64,000 nucleotides of DNA. Source: Dyella_A sp050749815. GTDB taxonomy: Bacteria; Pseudomonadota; Gammaproteobacteria; Xanthomonadales; Rhodanobacteraceae. The notes beneath the pieces were generated by a model. It was given only the letters and a program-made list of their open reading frames with translations. It was not told the DNA's origin and ran no database searches. Every line of letters begins with the position of its first letter. Positions within the stretch are counted from its first letter, which is position 1. The stretch lies in NCBI RefSeq assembly GCF_050749815.1, contig NZ_CP192735.1, positions 3,782,001 to 3,846,000 on the forward strand. Direction: 5' to 3'. Below are positions 62,075 to 64,000 of the stretch, piece by piece. Both the position numbers and the translations under genes were made by a program.

Positions 62075-62162
62075 GGTAGCGGTCATGCGCGCGGGCTGCA
62101 TCACGTTGTGCTCAGGCAGGCGCATGGAAAATTCCACAGACGACAGCGACGGATAACCCGCC

Positions 62163-63836
<1,674 letters not shown>

Positions 63837-63903
63837 GCCGGCTTCCCCGGCGCGCGCGTTCGCGCCACCATGCGCGTCCCCGCTGCGCTACTGGACCACA
63901 CCC

Positions 63904-64000
63904 ATGCACGATTTCGACGACGACGATTTTGCCGAGGAGGCCGACGATTCGCTCGAGGCGCGGGTATGGCAGCTGCTGACGCTGATCAACCCCGGCGACG
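63904..64000 (+). CDS. N-terminal fragment of an acidic protein (3' cut by window edge)
   Basis: ATG 63904 opens MHDFDDDDFAEEADDSLEARVWQLLTLINPGD, 32 codons to the window edge. The very acidic start followed by an amphipathic helix is protein-like and the gene directly follows the GGDEF gene by 67 bp. The ribosome site is weak. Not identifiable from this stretch. Confidence 0.6.
   Translation, partial: MHDFDDDDFAEEADDSLEARVWQLLTLINPGD

Overview
The window is high-GC bacterial chromosome, about two thirds G+C by eye. Codon use, strong GGAG-type ribosome sites, YDG-repeat adhesin and many c-type cytochromes point to a gammaproteobacterium of the Xanthomonadales, most likely Rhodanobacteraceae (Dyella, Rhodanobacter, Luteibacter and relatives). 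That placement is an inference from gene content; there is no rRNA or marker gene here. I see no tRNA, rRNA, CRISPR array, transposase, integrase or phage packaging gene.

Layout. 1-5.5 kb: the C-terminal 1,824 residues of a giant YDG-repeat filamentous adhesin. 5.7-9 kb: a small membrane protein, a lipoprotein and a secreted single-heme protein. 9.4-18.4 kb: a surface-protein island with a 130-aa orphan, a DUF6916 protein, a GNAT enzyme, three paralogous tail-collar (MdpB-like) proteins and, divergently, an 1,844-aa Ig/fibronectin-repeat autotransporter. 18.6-27 kb: class 3 lipase, gamma-glutamyltransferase, a YadGH-type ABC exporter preceded by a coupled 13-codon leader ORF, a TetR/GST divergent pair with a clear palindrome between them, a YciI-like protein and an MscS channel. 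27-33.5 kb: AraC regulator plus exported hydrolase, a CPBP protease, a membrane protein, an NTF2-like protein, a flavodoxin-like reductase and a zinc-ribbon/bPH2 protein. 33.5-35.1 kb: a lipoprotein gene embedded in three frameshifted short minus-strand reading frames. 35.4-46.9 kb: exported proteins, zinc ribbons, GH30 glycosidase, AraC/SDR pair, VOC protein, HD-GYP phosphodiesterase, SRPBCC-ArsR pair with two matching operators, and a secreted phosphoesterase followed by a MauG-type di-heme peroxidase. 47-57 kb: OmpA-like lipoprotein, GFA, OmpH-like, a second CPBP protein, a DUF4405 membrane protein behind a Fur-box-like palindrome, an M14 peptidase, a di-heme cytochrome, two GNATs, a UBP zinc-finger protein, an HExxH membrane protein and a tandem pair of small exported paralogues. 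57-64 kb: tandem intrinsic terminators, a 59-aa ORF, a possible small RNA, an MFS transporter, a YgeA-type racemase, a carboxylesterase, a GAF-PAS-PAS-GGDEF cyclase, and the first 32 codons of one more gene.

How it fits together. The common theme is envelope and secreted function: adhesins, autotransporter, lipases/esterases, phosphoesterase, cytochromes and several lipoproteins, with local one-component regulators (TetR, AraC x2, ArsR) sitting beside the genes they probably control and two c-di-GMP enzymes of opposite activity (HD-GYP, GGDEF). The best candidates for something undescribed are the tail-collar/DUF6916/autotransporter island, the frameshift-masked gene set at 33.6-35.1 kb, and the terminator/small-RNA cluster at 57.5-57.9 kb.
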